DNA of 56,119 bases from Crocinitomicaceae bacterium (lineage in GTDB: Bacteria; Bacteroidota; Bacteroidia; Flavobacteriales_D; Crocinitomicaceae), in NCBI GenBank assembly GCA_023262855.1, contig JALQYQ010000059.1, positions 1-56,119 of the forward strand, given 5' to 3'. The translations under genes were made by a program, and so were the position numbers. Below, piece by piece: positions 18,564 to 28,600 of this stretch. A model generated the notes under the pieces. It worked only from the letters and a program-made list of their open reading frames with translations, had not been told where the DNA came from and made no database searches. How positions within the stretch are numbered: the stretch's first letter is position 1; the number at the start of each line of letters is the position of its first letter.

Positions 18564-20705
18564 ATGAAAAAAATGGTTTACGCGTCTATTCTTGTATTAC
18601 TTGTTAGTTTTACAGGGTTATCGCAGGCAGTTTTGCCAACAAGTTGGAGTTTTACTACAACAACATTACCAACGGGATGGACTGAATCAGAGGTTTTATT
18701 TTATACTGCTTCAGGTAATACTCCACCCGCAAAAAAATTCGATTCAACTGGTGATAATTTGATTATTCACTTTGCTAGTAATCCAGGTAATTTAACGTAT
18801 TATTTAGCAGGAAACAGCTTTTCTGGAGGAACATTTACTGTGGAAGAATCAGAATTTGGTACTGTTTGGACAACTTTACATACCCATACTGCACCTCCAG
18901 CTGGGACTTATACTCAGTACACAGATGTTCCTTTAAGTGCTTCACGATATATCCGTTTTATTTATACAAATAAAGTTTCAGGAAACATTGGATTGGATGA
19001 TGTGAATATTGCTGCTGGTGCTGCAACTCCAGCTCAAGAAATTAACGTTAAACAAGGGGCAACTACTATTTTGAATGGTGGTACATATACGATGTCTTCT
19101 CCAGTTTCAACAATGACACCAACTACATTTACTGTTGAAAATTTAGGAACAGCAAACACTTTGAATATTTCAAGTGCTACAATTTCAGGAACAAACGCAG
19201 CTGATTTTTCTGTAGCTTCTTCACCGTCATCTGTTGCTGCTAACTCAACAGGTAACTTGGTTGTAAACTTTACACCTGCTTCAGCTGGAACAAGAACTGC
19301 GGTACTTACAATTGCGAGCAATGATGCTGATGAAGCTTCTTATGTTATTAATTTAAATGGTATTGGAGGTAGCTTTGCAACTGAGCCGTCAGCGCAACCA
19401 ACAAATATGGTTTTATCAAATGTTAAAACGTATCGTTTGGCTGGATCATTTACGCCATCAGCAAGTGCAAGTGGTTATTTAGTCTTAAGAAAGAAAGGTT
19501 CTGCAATTACAGGTGTACCAGTTGATGGAACAACTTATCAAAGAGGTGATATTGTTGGTGATGCTCAAGTAGTGTTTTCAGCAAATGCAACTTCTTTCGT
19601 TCCAAACAATATTGTTGCATCGACAGGCTACTATTTTGCTGTATATGCATATAATGGATCTGGATCGAATATTAATTACTTGACAACATCTCCATTAACA
19701 GGGAATGTTACAACACCTGCGACGATGATGCCTTCTAATTACTACAATGGAATTAACACAGGTAGTACTTCATTTGTTGCAGATTTACATAACTTAACAA
19801 ATCCACACACAATGCAATTCTATAGTAATTATGGAAATTACATGGTGAAAGGTTTTGCAGCGCGTGATACAACTTTAGATCGACGTGTAATTACATGTGT
19901 TTATTCTGGTGAAAACAAAATCTACATTGAACCATTTGATTTTACTGCTGTTGGATATTCTAGAGAGCATACATACTGCCATTCTTGGATGCCAACTAAT
20001 CCTGCACAGTCATTGCCAGAATATAACGATTATCACCACTTATTCCCAACAAATCAAGATGATGTTAATGCGTTGAGAAGTAACTATCCTTTAGGAGAAG
20101 TTGTAACAGTTCAACAAACATACTTAGGTTGTAAATTTGGTCAAGATGCGAATGGAAATACAGTGTTTGAACCACGTGACGAACACAAAGGAGATGCTGC
20201 ACGTGCTATGATGTATGAAACAATTTGTTATACAACAGTGAGTGGAAATACATGGGCTTTGCCATCTTCTCAAAATCAAGCAATTTTGAAACAATGGCAT
20301 TTTAATGATTTACCAGATAGTTGGGAAATTTCAAGAAATGATTATATCGATTCATTGCAAAGTAATCGTAACCCATTCGTAGATAGTGTTGATTTCGTTT
20401 GTTACGTTAACTTCTCTAACATGACATATGAACCAAATGGTTGTACTGCATCAGTAGAAGAAATGTTAAATGATGGATTTATCGTTTATCCTAATCCAGC
20501 GAAAAATGAATTAAACTTACACGTTGATGCTACAACTATTTCTTCATATGAAATTGTTGATGTTCAAGGAAGAGTTGTTTTAAGTTCTGAAGTGAACAAT
20601 CAAATCTTAGTTAAATTGAACATTGCATCCTTAAAAGCTGGAACTTATATCGTTAAAGCTCTAACTCCTTACGGTGTAGCAACACGTTCAATAGTGATTG
20701 AATAA
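18564..20705 (+). CDS. secreted endonuclease I family nuclease with ASH-type and T9SS domains
   Basis: A 713-residue extracellular nuclease. In order: a signal peptide (MKKMVYASILVLLVSFTGLSQA); a beta-sandwich (about 23-150); an ASH/choice-of-anchor D-type domain (about 155-270; INVKQGATTI, FTVENLGTANTLNI, FTPASAGTRTAVLTI); a linker; and an endonuclease I domain (about 395-625) with the active-site segment REHTYCHSWMP (about 467-477), DYHHLFPTNQDDVNALRSN, FEPRDEHKGDAARAM and LKQWHFNDLPDSWE. The EndA/NucM/Vvn family is a periplasmic or extracellular non-specific DNase that uses a beta-beta-alpha-metal His. The last 73 or so residues are a T9SS sorting domain (VYPNPAKNEL to SIVIE). The stop overlaps the next ATG by one base, so it is translationally linked to the split 5'-nucleotidase. 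Confidence 0.93.
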   Translation: MKKMVYASILVLLVSFTGLSQAVLPTSWSFTTTTLPTGWTESEVLFYTASGNTPPAKKFDSTGDNLIIHFASNPGNLTYYLAGNSFSGGTFTVEESEFGTVWTTLHTHTAPPAGTYTQYTDVPLSASRYIRFIYTNKVSGNIGLDDVNIAAGAATPAQEINVKQGATTILNGGTYTMSSPVSTMTPTTFTVENLGTANTLNISSATISGTNAADFSVASSPSSVAANSTGNLVVNFTPASAGTRTAVLTIASNDADEASYVINLNGIGGSFATEPSAQPTNMVLSNVKTYRLAGSFTPSASASGYLVLRKKGSAITGVPVDGTTYQRGDIVGDAQVVFSANATSFVPNNIVASTGYYFAVYAYNGSGSNINYLTTSPLTGNVTTPATMMPSNYYNGINTGSTSFVADLHNLTNPHTMQFYSNYGNYMVKGFAARDTTLDRRVITCVYSGENKIYIEPFDFTAVGYSREHTYCHSWMPTNPAQSLPEYNDYHHLFPTNQDDVNALRSNYPLGEVVTVQQTYLGCKFGQDANGNTVFEPRDEHKGDAARAMMYETICYTTVSGNTWALPSSQNQAILKQWHFNDLPDSWEISRNDYIDSLQSNRNPFVDSVDFVCYVNFSNMTYEPNGCTASVEEMLNDGFIVYPNPAKNELNLHVDATTISSYEIVDVQGRVVLSSEVNNQILVKLNIASLKAGTYIVKALTPYGVATRSIVIE

Positions 20706-21409
20706 TGATTAAATTATTTAGCATATTTATCATTGGAGCAGGTCTTTGGGCCTGCTCTTCTGTTAATACCTTGTCTGTAAATTCATCAACAGAAAAATTG
20801 AATGCTTCTTATGAAGCAAACAGTCATATTGATAGTCTAATCAAACCATATAAGGATTCTTTGAGTGTTGAGATGAATGTGGTCATTGCTGAGGCAACGA
20901 CTGATTTTATCGTTGAGCGCCCAGGAAGTAATCTAGGTAATTGGGTCTCTGATGCTATTTTTGTGAATCAAACGCGAACTGTCCGTTTGAGTGAACCGGT
21001 TTTTGTGTTGTTAAATACAGGTGGACTAAGAGCTTCTTTAAATAAAGGTCCAATTACAACAGGTGATATTTTTAAACTAATGCCGTTTGACAATGAATTA
21101 GTTTGGGTGAAATTGCCGATGAGTGTTTTACCAGATATTCAAGCTTATTTGCTTAAATCAGGTGGCGAGCCAATTGCCAATGCTCGAGTTGAAAATGGAG
21201 TTTTGAAATTGAATGGAGGAAAAGAATCAGCATCACACTTTTGGGTAATAACATCAGATTATTTGAAAAATGGTGGTGATAAAATGACTTTTTTTGCAAG
21301 ATCTGAAGATGTTGTACTTACTGGAAAAGTAATTCGCAATTGTTTAATTGAGGAAGCTAAATTACAAGGGGTTTTGGTTGAAGATACTGTTAAACGAATA
21401 ACTTTCTAA
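20705..21409 (+). CDS. 5'-nucleotidase C-terminal (substrate-binding) domain lipoprotein
   Basis: A 234-residue lipoprotein (MIKLFSIFIIGAGLWAC lipobox) holding only the C-terminal domain of UshA-type 5'-nucleotidases. The substrate-binding motifs are present: RPGSNLGNWVSDAI, LLNTGGLRASL (about 102-112), TTGDIFKLMPFDNEL and the nucleobase-stacking/lid segment SDYLKNGGDKMTFF. In UshA this domain follows the metal-binding catalytic domain in one chain; here that domain is the next gene, one nt downstream, so the order is reversed and the enzyme is split. It presumably binds nucleotides or nucleosides and works with the downstream phosphatase. Confidence 0.88.
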   Translation: MIKLFSIFIIGAGLWACSSVNTLSVNSSTEKLNASYEANSHIDSLIKPYKDSLSVEMNVVIAEATTDFIVERPGSNLGNWVSDAIFVNQTRTVRLSEPVFVLLNTGGLRASLNKGPITTGDIFKLMPFDNELVWVKLPMSVLPDIQAYLLKSGGEPIANARVENGVLKLNGGKESASHFWVITSDYLKNGGDKMTFFARSEDVVLTGKVIRNCLIEEAKLQGVLVEDTVKRITF

Positions 21410-21410
21410 T

Positions 21411-22322
21411 ATGAAAAGGAGAGATTTTGTCAGAACCAGTTTCTTGGTTACAGGTGGACTGGTTGTTTCATCAAAACTACTTGCTCAGAATTCGAATCGA
21501 GACGCTAAAAAAGTAGCACGTTTAACCATTTTGCATACAAACGATACTCATTCAAATATTGATCCTTTTCCAGCGAATCACTCGAAATATCCAAGTATGG
21601 GTGGCGTTTCAAAACGGTATAGTCTTATCAATAAAGTGCGCGAAGAAGAAGAGCATGTGCTTTTACTCGATGCCGGAGATATTTTTCAAGGAACACCTTA
21701 TTTCAATAAATATGGTGGTGTTTTGGAAATGAAACTCATGACAGAGTTGGGGTATGATGTTGCAACCATGGGGAACCATGATTTTGATGCTGGTTTAGAT
21801 GGCTTTCTAAAAGCAAAACAATACGCTAAATTTCCATTTGTTTGTGCGAATTACGATTTTTCAAATACAATCTTGAAGGATCAAACGGTTCCTAATGTAA
21901 TTATAAAAAAAGGGAAAATAAAAATTGGTGTTTTCGGTCTAGGTGTTGAGCTCAAAGGTCTTGTCCCAGATGCCAAATTTGGAGAAACTGTATATTTAGA
22001 TCCAGTTAAAACGGCAAATGAGCAAGCTGAACTATTAAAGAAAAAAGGGTGTGATTTGATTATCTGTTTAAGTCATTTAGGTTATGAATATGCAGATGAT
22101 AAAATTTCTGATCGCCGATTGGCTAGAGAGACGAAGCAAATTCATTTAATTCTTGGAGGTCACACGCACACATTCTTAGAGAAACCGACAGAAGAAAAAA
22201 ATCTAGATGGACAAACAGTATTAATTAATCAAGTTGGTTGGGCAGGATTGCAAGTTGGAAGGTTGGATTTTGAAATTGATTCTAAGTGCTTTGCAAAAAA
22301 AGATATTATAGAAATAAAATAA
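21411..22322 (+). CDS. UshA-type metallophosphatase, catalytic half of a split 5'-nucleotidase
   Basis: A 303-residue calcineurin-like phosphoesterase with a Tat-like signal peptide (MKRRDFVRTSFLVTGGLVVS). All metal-binding motifs are visible: ILHTNDTHSN (D-x-H), LLDAGDIFQGTP (GD), ATMGNHDFDAG (GNHD, about 120), LSHLGYE and LGGHTHTF (GGHTH, about 249). It corresponds to the N-terminal domain of UshA/5'-nucleotidase and lacks the C-terminal domain, which is the preceding gene. Predicted reaction: dephosphorylation of periplasmic nucleotides to nucleosides and phosphate. A Tat-exported catalytic half alongside an Sec-exported lipoprotein half would meet in the periplasm. Confidence 0.9.
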   Translation: MKRRDFVRTSFLVTGGLVVSSKLLAQNSNRDAKKVARLTILHTNDTHSNIDPFPANHSKYPSMGGVSKRYSLINKVREEEEHVLLLDAGDIFQGTPYFNKYGGVLEMKLMTELGYDVATMGNHDFDAGLDGFLKAKQYAKFPFVCANYDFSNTILKDQTVPNVIIKKGKIKIGVFGLGVELKGLVPDAKFGETVYLDPVKTANEQAELLKKKGCDLIICLSHLGYEYADDKISDRRLARETKQIHLILGGHTHTFLEKPTEEKNLDGQTVLINQVGWAGLQVGRLDFEIDSKCFAKKDIIEIK

Positions 22323-22365
22323 AACAGTTAATTTCTCATTATAGAATTAGCAAATTGAAAATCGT

Positions 22366-23094
22366 ATGAAAAAGATACTAGTAAGTTTTGGAATAGTTTG
22401 TTTTGCATTCAACATGTTTGGACAAGACGAGAAAGTAATTATCATTGATAAAGGAACTTATAAAAAAGCTCAAAAAGAAGAAAAAGAACGCAAACTGGTA
22501 GACAATACTTCCGTGATCAAATTTAGTCCGCTTCAAATGATAGCAGGAGAAATTAATTTTGGCTACGAGCGTAAAGTTGATGAAATGTCAAGTGTCGAAT
22601 TTGAATTTGGGCCTACATTGTCAAATATTGGTATGTCGGTTTCAGGTAATCATTATTATTATGATCCATTTGGAAGCTACAGTTATGCAGTTCAAACGAG
22701 TAAACCAGGGTTTTTTCTATCCGCCGGATATCGTTTTTACCCAATGGATAATGGTAGGGTGTTGAATGGTTTTTATATTTCACCTGTTTTCAAATACCGA
22801 TTAATGAACAATGGTTATTCCGATTATTCAGGTAATTTACCCGATTCGAAAGGAAGTGAAAATGATTTTAATTTCTCATTTAATTTTGGATATCAAGCCT
22901 GGTTATCCAACCATTTTTCAATGGATTTCTTTGGAGGTATAGGATTGGCTTATGAGTCGTATATTACGAGAAATATAAATTCAGTTTATAATAGTACGAC
23001 CGGTTTGTATGATTATTCATGGAATAGAAATACGTATGATGGTGTTCGTTTCCTAATTACAGGAGGTGTTAAAGTTGGAATTGGAAAAAAATAA
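22366..23094 (+). CDS. outer-membrane beta-barrel protein (DUF3575-like)
   Basis: A 242-residue exported protein. The signal peptide MKKILVSFGIVCFAFNMFG is followed by a short charged segment (KKAQKEEKERKL) and an OmpA-like barrel with alternating strands (FSPLQMIAGEINFGYERK, GFFLSAGYRFYP, GFYISPVFKYRL, FNFSFNFGYQAW, MDFFGGIGLAYES). Function is unknown. It lies 43 nt after the metallophosphatase on the same strand, before a bidirectional terminator, so it may be the last gene of the DNA-scavenging transcript, although the gap could hold its own promoter. Confidence 0.8.
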   Translation: MKKILVSFGIVCFAFNMFGQDEKVIIIDKGTYKKAQKEEKERKLVDNTSVIKFSPLQMIAGEINFGYERKVDEMSSVEFEFGPTLSNIGMSVSGNHYYYDPFGSYSYAVQTSKPGFFLSAGYRFYPMDNGRVLNGFYISPVFKYRLMNNGYSDYSGNLPDSKGSENDFNFSFNFGYQAWLSNHFSMDFFGGIGLAYESYITRNINSVYNSTTGLYDYSWNRNTYDGVRFLITGGVKVGIGKK

Positions 23095-23118
23095 AACATA
23101 AGTTCTTAATATGAAAAA

Positions 23119-23149
23119 GCCCCGTTTGATAATTCAAACGGGGCTTTTT
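23119..23149. terminator. bidirectional rho-independent terminator
   Basis: An 11-bp stem GCCCCGTTTGA / TCAAACGGGGC (23119-23129 and 23134-23144) with a TAAT loop, preceded by A5 and followed by T5, between the convergent beta-barrel gene and lpd. Confidence 0.9.
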
Positions 23150-23163
23150 ATTTTATTTAATTC

Positions 23164-24555
23164 TTATAAGTGAATTACTTCACCGTAAGCCGCAGCTGCA
23201 GCTTCCATAATCGCTTCAGACATTGTTGGGTGAGGGTGAACTGTTTTAATCAATTCTTCACCTGTTGTTTCTAATTTGCGAATAGCTACGATTTCGGCAA
23301 TCATTTCAGTTACGTTTGCACCAATCATGTGAGCTCCTAATAATTCACCGTATTTCGCATCGAAAATCAATTTAACAAAACCATCTTTCGCTCCAGCAGC
23401 ACTCGCTTTACCTGATGCAGAGAATGGGAATTTACCAATTTTGATTTCTTTACCAGCTTCTTTTGCTGCTTTTTCAGTCATACCAACTGAGGCAACTTCT
23501 GGAGAACAATAAGTACATCCTGGGATGTTTCCGTAATCAAGTGGAGCAGGGTGGTGACCAGCGATTTTCTCAACACAAATAATTCCTTCAGCAGAAGCAA
23601 CGTGTGCCAAGGCAGCAGTTGGAATTACATCACCAATTGCATAAAATCCTGGGATATTTGTTTGGTAGAAGTCGTTTACTAAAATACGCCCTTTGTCTAC
23701 GACGATTCCAACTTCTTCTAATCCTAAATTTTCAATATTTGCAGCAATACCAACAGCAGAAAGAACAACATCACATTCGATTTTTTCTTCTCCTTTTGCT
23801 GTTTTAACCGTTACAACACATCCTTTACCTTTTGTGTCAACTGACTCAACAGATGCATTTGTCATAACGTTTACGCCCATTTTCTTGAACGATTTCTCCA
23901 ATTGTTTTGACACTTCTTCGTCTTCAACTGGAACGATGTTTGGCAAGTATTCAACAACTGTTACTTCGGTTCCAATTGCATTGTAGAAATAAGCGAACTC
24001 AACACCAATAGCTCCAGAACCAACAACAACCATTTTCTTAGGCTGTGTTTTCAATGTCATTGCTTGACGATATCCGATGATTTTCTCACCATCTTGAGGT
24101 AAGTTAGGTAATTCACGTGAACGAGCACCAGTTGCAATGATTACACCTTTATCAGCAGTGTATTCAGTTACAGTTCCATCTTCAGCTGTTACTGCTACTT
24201 TTTTACCCGCTTTCACAACTCCAGTACCTTTCAAAACATCAATCTTGTTTTTCTTCATCAAGAATTGAATTCCGGCACTCATTCCACTAGCAACACCACG
24301 GCTTCTTTCAACCATTGCAGAAAAATCAGCTTTCGCATCTTTCACTGTAATACCGTAATCACTTGCATGTGTTAAATATTCGAACACATTCGCACTTTTT
24401 AACAATGCTTTTGTAGGAATACATCCCCAGTTCAAACAAATTCCACCCAATGATTCTCTCTCAACAACTGCCGTTTTTAAACCCAATTGTGAAGCGCGAA
24501 TAGCAGTAACATATCCACCAGGACCACTACCAATAACTATAATGTCGTAATTCAT
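23164..24555 (-). CDS. lpd: dihydrolipoyl dehydrogenase (E3)
   Basis: A 463-residue FAD/NAD disulfide oxidoreductase, the E3 subunit reoxidising dihydrolipoamide in 2-oxoacid dehydrogenase complexes and the glycine cleavage system. Seen: the N-terminal FAD-binding IIVIGSGPGGYVTAI; the redox-active disulfide GGICLNWGCIPTK (about 38-50); the NAD-binding VVVGSGAIGVEF; the FAD-binding FYAIGDV; and the C-terminal catalytic His-Glu pair in HPHPTMSEA. The frame extends four codons further to a TTG at 24567, but ATG 24555 (MNYDIIVIG) is the usual start of the family. A TAACTTCG near-consensus box lies upstream. No E1/E2 genes are adjacent. Confidence 0.96.
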   Translation of the reverse strand: MNYDIIVIGSGPGGYVTAIRASQLGLKTAVVERESLGGICLNWGCIPTKALLKSANVFEYLTHASDYGITVKDAKADFSAMVERSRGVASGMSAGIQFLMKKNKIDVLKGTGVVKAGKKVAVTAEDGTVTEYTADKGVIIATGARSRELPNLPQDGEKIIGYRQAMTLKTQPKKMVVVGSGAIGVEFAYFYNAIGTEVTVVEYLPNIVPVEDEEVSKQLEKSFKKMGVNVMTNASVESVDTKGKGCVVTVKTAKGEEKIECDVVLSAVGIAANIENLGLEEVGIVVDKGRILVNDFYQTNIPGFYAIGDVIPTAALAHVASAEGIICVEKIAGHHPAPLDYGNIPGCTYCSPEVASVGMTEKAAKEAGKEIKIGKFPFSASGKASAAGAKDGFVKLIFDAKYGELLGAHMIGANVTEMIAEIVAIRKLETTGEELIKTVHPHPTMSEAIMEAAAAAYGEVIHL

Positions 24556-24708
24556 ATCTTCTAACAATAAAAATGTTGTGTGCGAAGTTAAGGATTTTTA
24601 TTTTTCTAAGTGAGAATCGCAGTTGTAATTAATGGAAGATATTTCACTACATAAAATCCATTGGATTTATTCATTCTTTCCTTAGATTCGCTTGAACAAT
24701 TATTAATT

Positions 24709-25128
24709 ATGCCACGCTCCATTTTTCTTGATCCAACTTCTTGTCCAACTGATATACAATTAACAGAAGTATTAAGTGAAAACTATCGTTATTGGGAAAC
24801 GTTGCGGGATGGAGCGTTGAAAAGTGGTAAAGTTGAATCAGAAGGTTGGCATTTTGGCGGTAAAAAGTTTGGATGGAGTTACCGAATCAGTGACAAAAAA
24901 TGTGTGCTAATTTATTTGTTACCGCGCGATGGTTTCTTCAAAGTAGCCTTTGTTTTTGGTGAAAAAGCGATTGAAGAAGTGAAAAAATCCACGATTAATT
25001 CTCATTTAATAGAAGAATTAATTGCCGCAAAAAAGTATGCTGAAGGGAAAGGAATTCGATTTGCAATCAAGTCAAAAGAAGATACGATTGATGCCCTTGA
25101 ATTTTTGAGAGTGAAGCTTGAATTTTGA
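24709..25128 (+). CDS. DUF3788 family protein
   Basis: A 139-residue cytoplasmic protein starting MPRSIFLDP. It matches the DUF3788 pattern as I know it: a tryptophan/lysine-rich central part (WHFGGKKFGWSYRISDKKCVLIYLLP), FFKVAFVFGEKA, and a helical C-terminus ending near KSKEDTIDALEFLRVKLEF. The family is widespread in Bacteroidota and Firmicutes and has no established function; a ligand-binding or stress role is only a guess. ATG 24709 is preferred to the TTG at 24661, because a near-consensus TAGATTCG -7 box (24684-24691) sits between them. The next gene starts 41 nt downstream. Confidence 0.75.
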   Translation: MPRSIFLDPTSCPTDIQLTEVLSENYRYWETLRDGALKSGKVESEGWHFGGKKFGWSYRISDKKCVLIYLLPRDGFFKVAFVFGEKAIEEVKKSTINSHLIEELIAAKKYAEGKGIRFAIKSKEDTIDALEFLRVKLEF

Positions 25129-25169
25129 TTAATTTTAAGCCGTTAAAAATTCAAATTATTAAAACGATT

Positions 25170-25598
25170 ATGCAAAATTACAAGAATCACCTTCGCCTAA
25201 ATCCAGCACATCATTTTGTCTTAACACCTTTAGCAACGATCATTTTTGTTTGGTCCATCATTCTTGCCTTTGATTGTTCTGTGGAATTAAGTTACCGAAT
25301 TATTACTTTAATCGCCACAACTTCCTTGTTGATGATTACATTCATTGCGCGAGTTTATGCGATAAAAAACCAAGATCGCATCATTCGTTTGGAAATGCGT
25401 CAACGTTATTTTGAAATGACTGGAACGTCCTTTTCTGGAAAAGAAAAACAATTGAAAATGAGTCAAATTATTGCTTTGCGTTTTGCTGGAGATGCTGAAT
25501 TACTTCCATTGATGGAACGTGCAATTGCGGAGAAATTATCGAGTAAAGAAATTAAGTTGGCTGTAACAGATTGGCAAGCAGATTATCACCGTGTATAG
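25170..25598 (+). CDS. DUF6526 family membrane protein
   Basis: A 142-residue protein beginning MQNYKNHLRLNPAHHF, the characteristic start of DUF6526 proteins. Two transmembrane helices are predicted (about 17-38, LATIIFVWSIILAFD, and 42-62, IITLIATTSLLMITFIA), followed by a cytoplasmic part with KNQDRIIRLEMRQRYFEMTG. No function is known for the family. The frame extends to a TTG at 25125, but the added residues are not family-like. It is probably co-transcribed with the DUF3788 gene and ends before a bidirectional terminator. Confidence 0.78.
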   Translation: MQNYKNHLRLNPAHHFVLTPLATIIFVWSIILAFDCSVELSYRIITLIATTSLLMITFIARVYAIKNQDRIIRLEMRQRYFEMTGTSFSGKEKQLKMSQIIALRFAGDAELLPLMERAIAEKLSSKEIKLAVTDWQADYHRV

Positions 25599-25619
25599 AA
25601 ATTGATATGAAACAAAAAA

Positions 25620-25649
25620 GCCATTGATCAATAATCAATGGCTTTTTTT
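25620..25649. terminator. bidirectional rho-independent terminator
   Basis: A 9-bp stem GCCATTGAT / ATCAATGGC (25620-25628 and 25634-25642) with a 5-nt loop, A6 before and T7 after. It serves the DUF6526 gene and the convergent efflux operon. Confidence 0.9.
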
Positions 25650-25663
25650 ATGTTTTGTAAATC

Positions 25664-28600
25664 TTACATTTCCTCTTCTTCTTCGAAATGTAATTCTTTC
25701 GCTTTTTTTCTAGAGACTTTTGCTTGAATTCGATCAACTGTGTAGTACATCATCGGTACAACAATGATTGTCAAGAACATTGAACTTGTCAATCCACCAA
25801 TCAAAATCCACGCAAGTCCATTTTTCCATTCTGCTCCAGAACCTGTTGCCGTTGCAATTGGAATCATACCAACAACCATGGCAATCGTCGTCATCAAAAT
25901 TGGACGCATACGCTCACGAACTGATTCAAGTAAGGCGTTGTAAACGGATTTTCCTTGCGCCTTCAAATGATTCGTGAAATCCACAATCAAAATGGCATTC
26001 TTGGCGACGAGTCCGAGTAACATCAACATTCCTAACATCGTGAAGATTCCCATGTTCGATGATGTTAAATTCAATGCTAGAATTGCACCAATCAAAGAAA
26101 CCAGAATCGAGAACAATACTACAAACGGGTAGACGAAGTTGTCATACAAGGCAACCATGATCAAGTAAACCAGAATCAAACCTATTCCCATTGCAGTTCC
26201 CAATGCTCCCATAGACTCTTTTTGACGTTTTACTTCACCACCCCACAACATACGTACATTTTCATCCAACGGATTTTTCTCTAAATATTTTTCGATATCT
26301 GCTGAAATGTTTCCAGCTGCCGTTCCCAGAACATATGAACGAATTGTCGTGTTAGAAATTCTATTCTTACGTTCCAACGAACCGTTTCCATTCTCAACAG
26401 TGACATCAGCAAACTCACTCAAACGAACTTGTCTTCCGTCATTCGTTGAGAAAGTCATTGAACGAATATCTTCAACATCCTTTCTGTCAAATTTGTCAAC
26501 CATTACACGAATGTCGTATTCTTGACCTTTGTCATCAAATTGAGAATCATCATTTCCCGTTAAGGCATTTTGCAATTGCATACCAATCACCGCAATTGGT
26601 AAACCAAGTTGTCCCATTTTTTCGCGATCCAATTCAATGCGTACTTCTGGTGTTAAATCATCTGTTGAAATTGTAGGATCCTTAGCTCCTTTCATTTCCA
26701 TAATTGCCGATTTCAGACGACGTGCCTCCTTCATTAATAATTCTGAGTCATCAGAAGACAAAAAGATTTCAATTGGTGCTTCTTCAGATTCAACCATCCC
26801 AATGTTCAGCGCTTTCACTTCGATTCCAGGATATTTGTCCTCAATTTTTTTACGAATTTCAGTCATGTATTGAATGGTCGGATACTTTTTCTGTTTACCA
26901 GGTTTCATTTTAACCGTTAACTCAGATTTGTTCTCAGCACCAAACGATGCTGCACCCATTCCAGAACTTGGTCCACCAACATTTGCAAAAACAATATCTA
27001 CAATATCTTTCTGCGCCAAAATCATTTGCTCAATTTCAAGCGTTGTAGCGTTGTTTTCTTCGAAAGTTGTACTCTTGTCGTATTTCAATTTGATCATGAA
27101 TTTACCTTGATCTCCTTGAGCAACAAATTCTTGACCAACGATTCCCAAGCCCATTGTTGCCATGCTACCAAAGAACAGGACAACAATTCCCAATCCCATG
27201 ATAATTTTATGACGCAACGACCAACCTACAAGTTTCACGTATTGCTCCGTAAAGATAGTTACACGTTTTTCAAACCAAATTAATATGGCTTGGAAAGGAT
27301 TTTTTGGGTTCAATTGAATCTCTTTTGCAAAGCGTGATGCTAACCAAGGTGTCAATGTAAAACATACGAACAAAGACATCAAGGTTGAAACTACTACAAC
27401 AATTGAGAATTGGTGAAGAATGTCAGAAATTGTTCCTTCAATAAAGACAACCGGCGAGAATACCACAACATCCACCAAGGTAATTGCTAATGCGGTAAAT
27501 CCAATTTCATTACGTCCATCCAAAGCAGCTTGCCTACGCTTTTTACCCATTTGCAGGTGTCGGTAGATGTTTTCCAAGACCACAATCGAGTCATCCACCA
27601 AGATTCCAATAACCAATGACATCGCTAACAGAGTCATCAAGTTTAGAGTATAACCAAGTAAATACATGGCTACGAAGGTTGAAATCAACGATGCTGGAAT
27701 AGAAATTAACACGATGAAAGCGTTACGTAAACTGTGCAAGAAAAGCAACATCACCGCAGCAACTAATAATACTGCTAGCTCAAGATCATGAATTACCGCA
27801 TCAACTGATTCAATCGTTGGAATTGACGTATCAGTGGCAACTGTAAATTTGATTCCTTCTTTTGCGTATTTCTTTTCAATTTCTTTAAATCGTTCTTTCG
27901 TAGCTTTCGCCATGTCTACCGCATTGGCATCACTTTGCTTTTTAATTCGAAGACCAATACCATTCACACCGTTGAAACGTGAAACCGTAATTTGATCTTG
28001 AGATCCGTCTTCAACGTCAGCAACATCAGATAAACGAACGGTAGAAGTTCCATTTGCTGAAACAATTAAATTGCGTAAATCGTCAACCGTTTTGAATTTT
28101 CCAGCTAAACGAACAGTCATTTGTTCCTCTTCGTTTTTCAATTTACCAGTAGGAAACTCAACGTTTGAAGTACTAATCGCTTGGTTGATTCCAGCCAATG
28201 ACAATCCGTATAATTTCATCTTGTCCTTGTCGACATTTACACGGAATTCACGTTTTTCACCACCAATTACTTGAACTTCGGCAACACCTTTCGTTTGTTT
28301 AATTTGTGGCAATAACTGATCGTCCATCAATTCCATGAACGCACGATCGTCCATGTTTTTCGCAACAGCACTAACCTGAAGCACTGGAGATGCATTCGGT
28401 TCTATCTTCGCAACCACAGGAGTCTGAGCGCCTTCAGGAAGATTGTTTAGAATGTTGTTTATTTTACGCTGCGCATCTTCAAGTGATTTGTCAATGTCAG
28501 CAGATGCTTTAAATTCAAGTAAAAGTACTGATGCATTGTCCAACGAAAAAGAGGTTACCTCACTAATGTTTTCCAATCCACTCAAGGCATCTTCCATTGG

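Noticed and set aside
14854..23094. A SusCD-type glycan utilisation locus.
   Set aside because: There is a TonB receptor but no SusD-like lipoprotein and no glycoside hydrolase; the neighbours are nuclease and nucleotidase genes.
23604..23986. Plus-strand frames of about 67 and 97 codons opposite lpd.
   Set aside because: They are antisense to strongly conserved lipoamide dehydrogenase sequence and have no start context or family resemblance.
26307..27283. Several overlapping plus-strand frames of 70-85 codons opposite the RND permease gene.
   Set aside because: They overlap each other and lie antisense to a conserved membrane protein; their composition follows from reversed hydrophobic codons.
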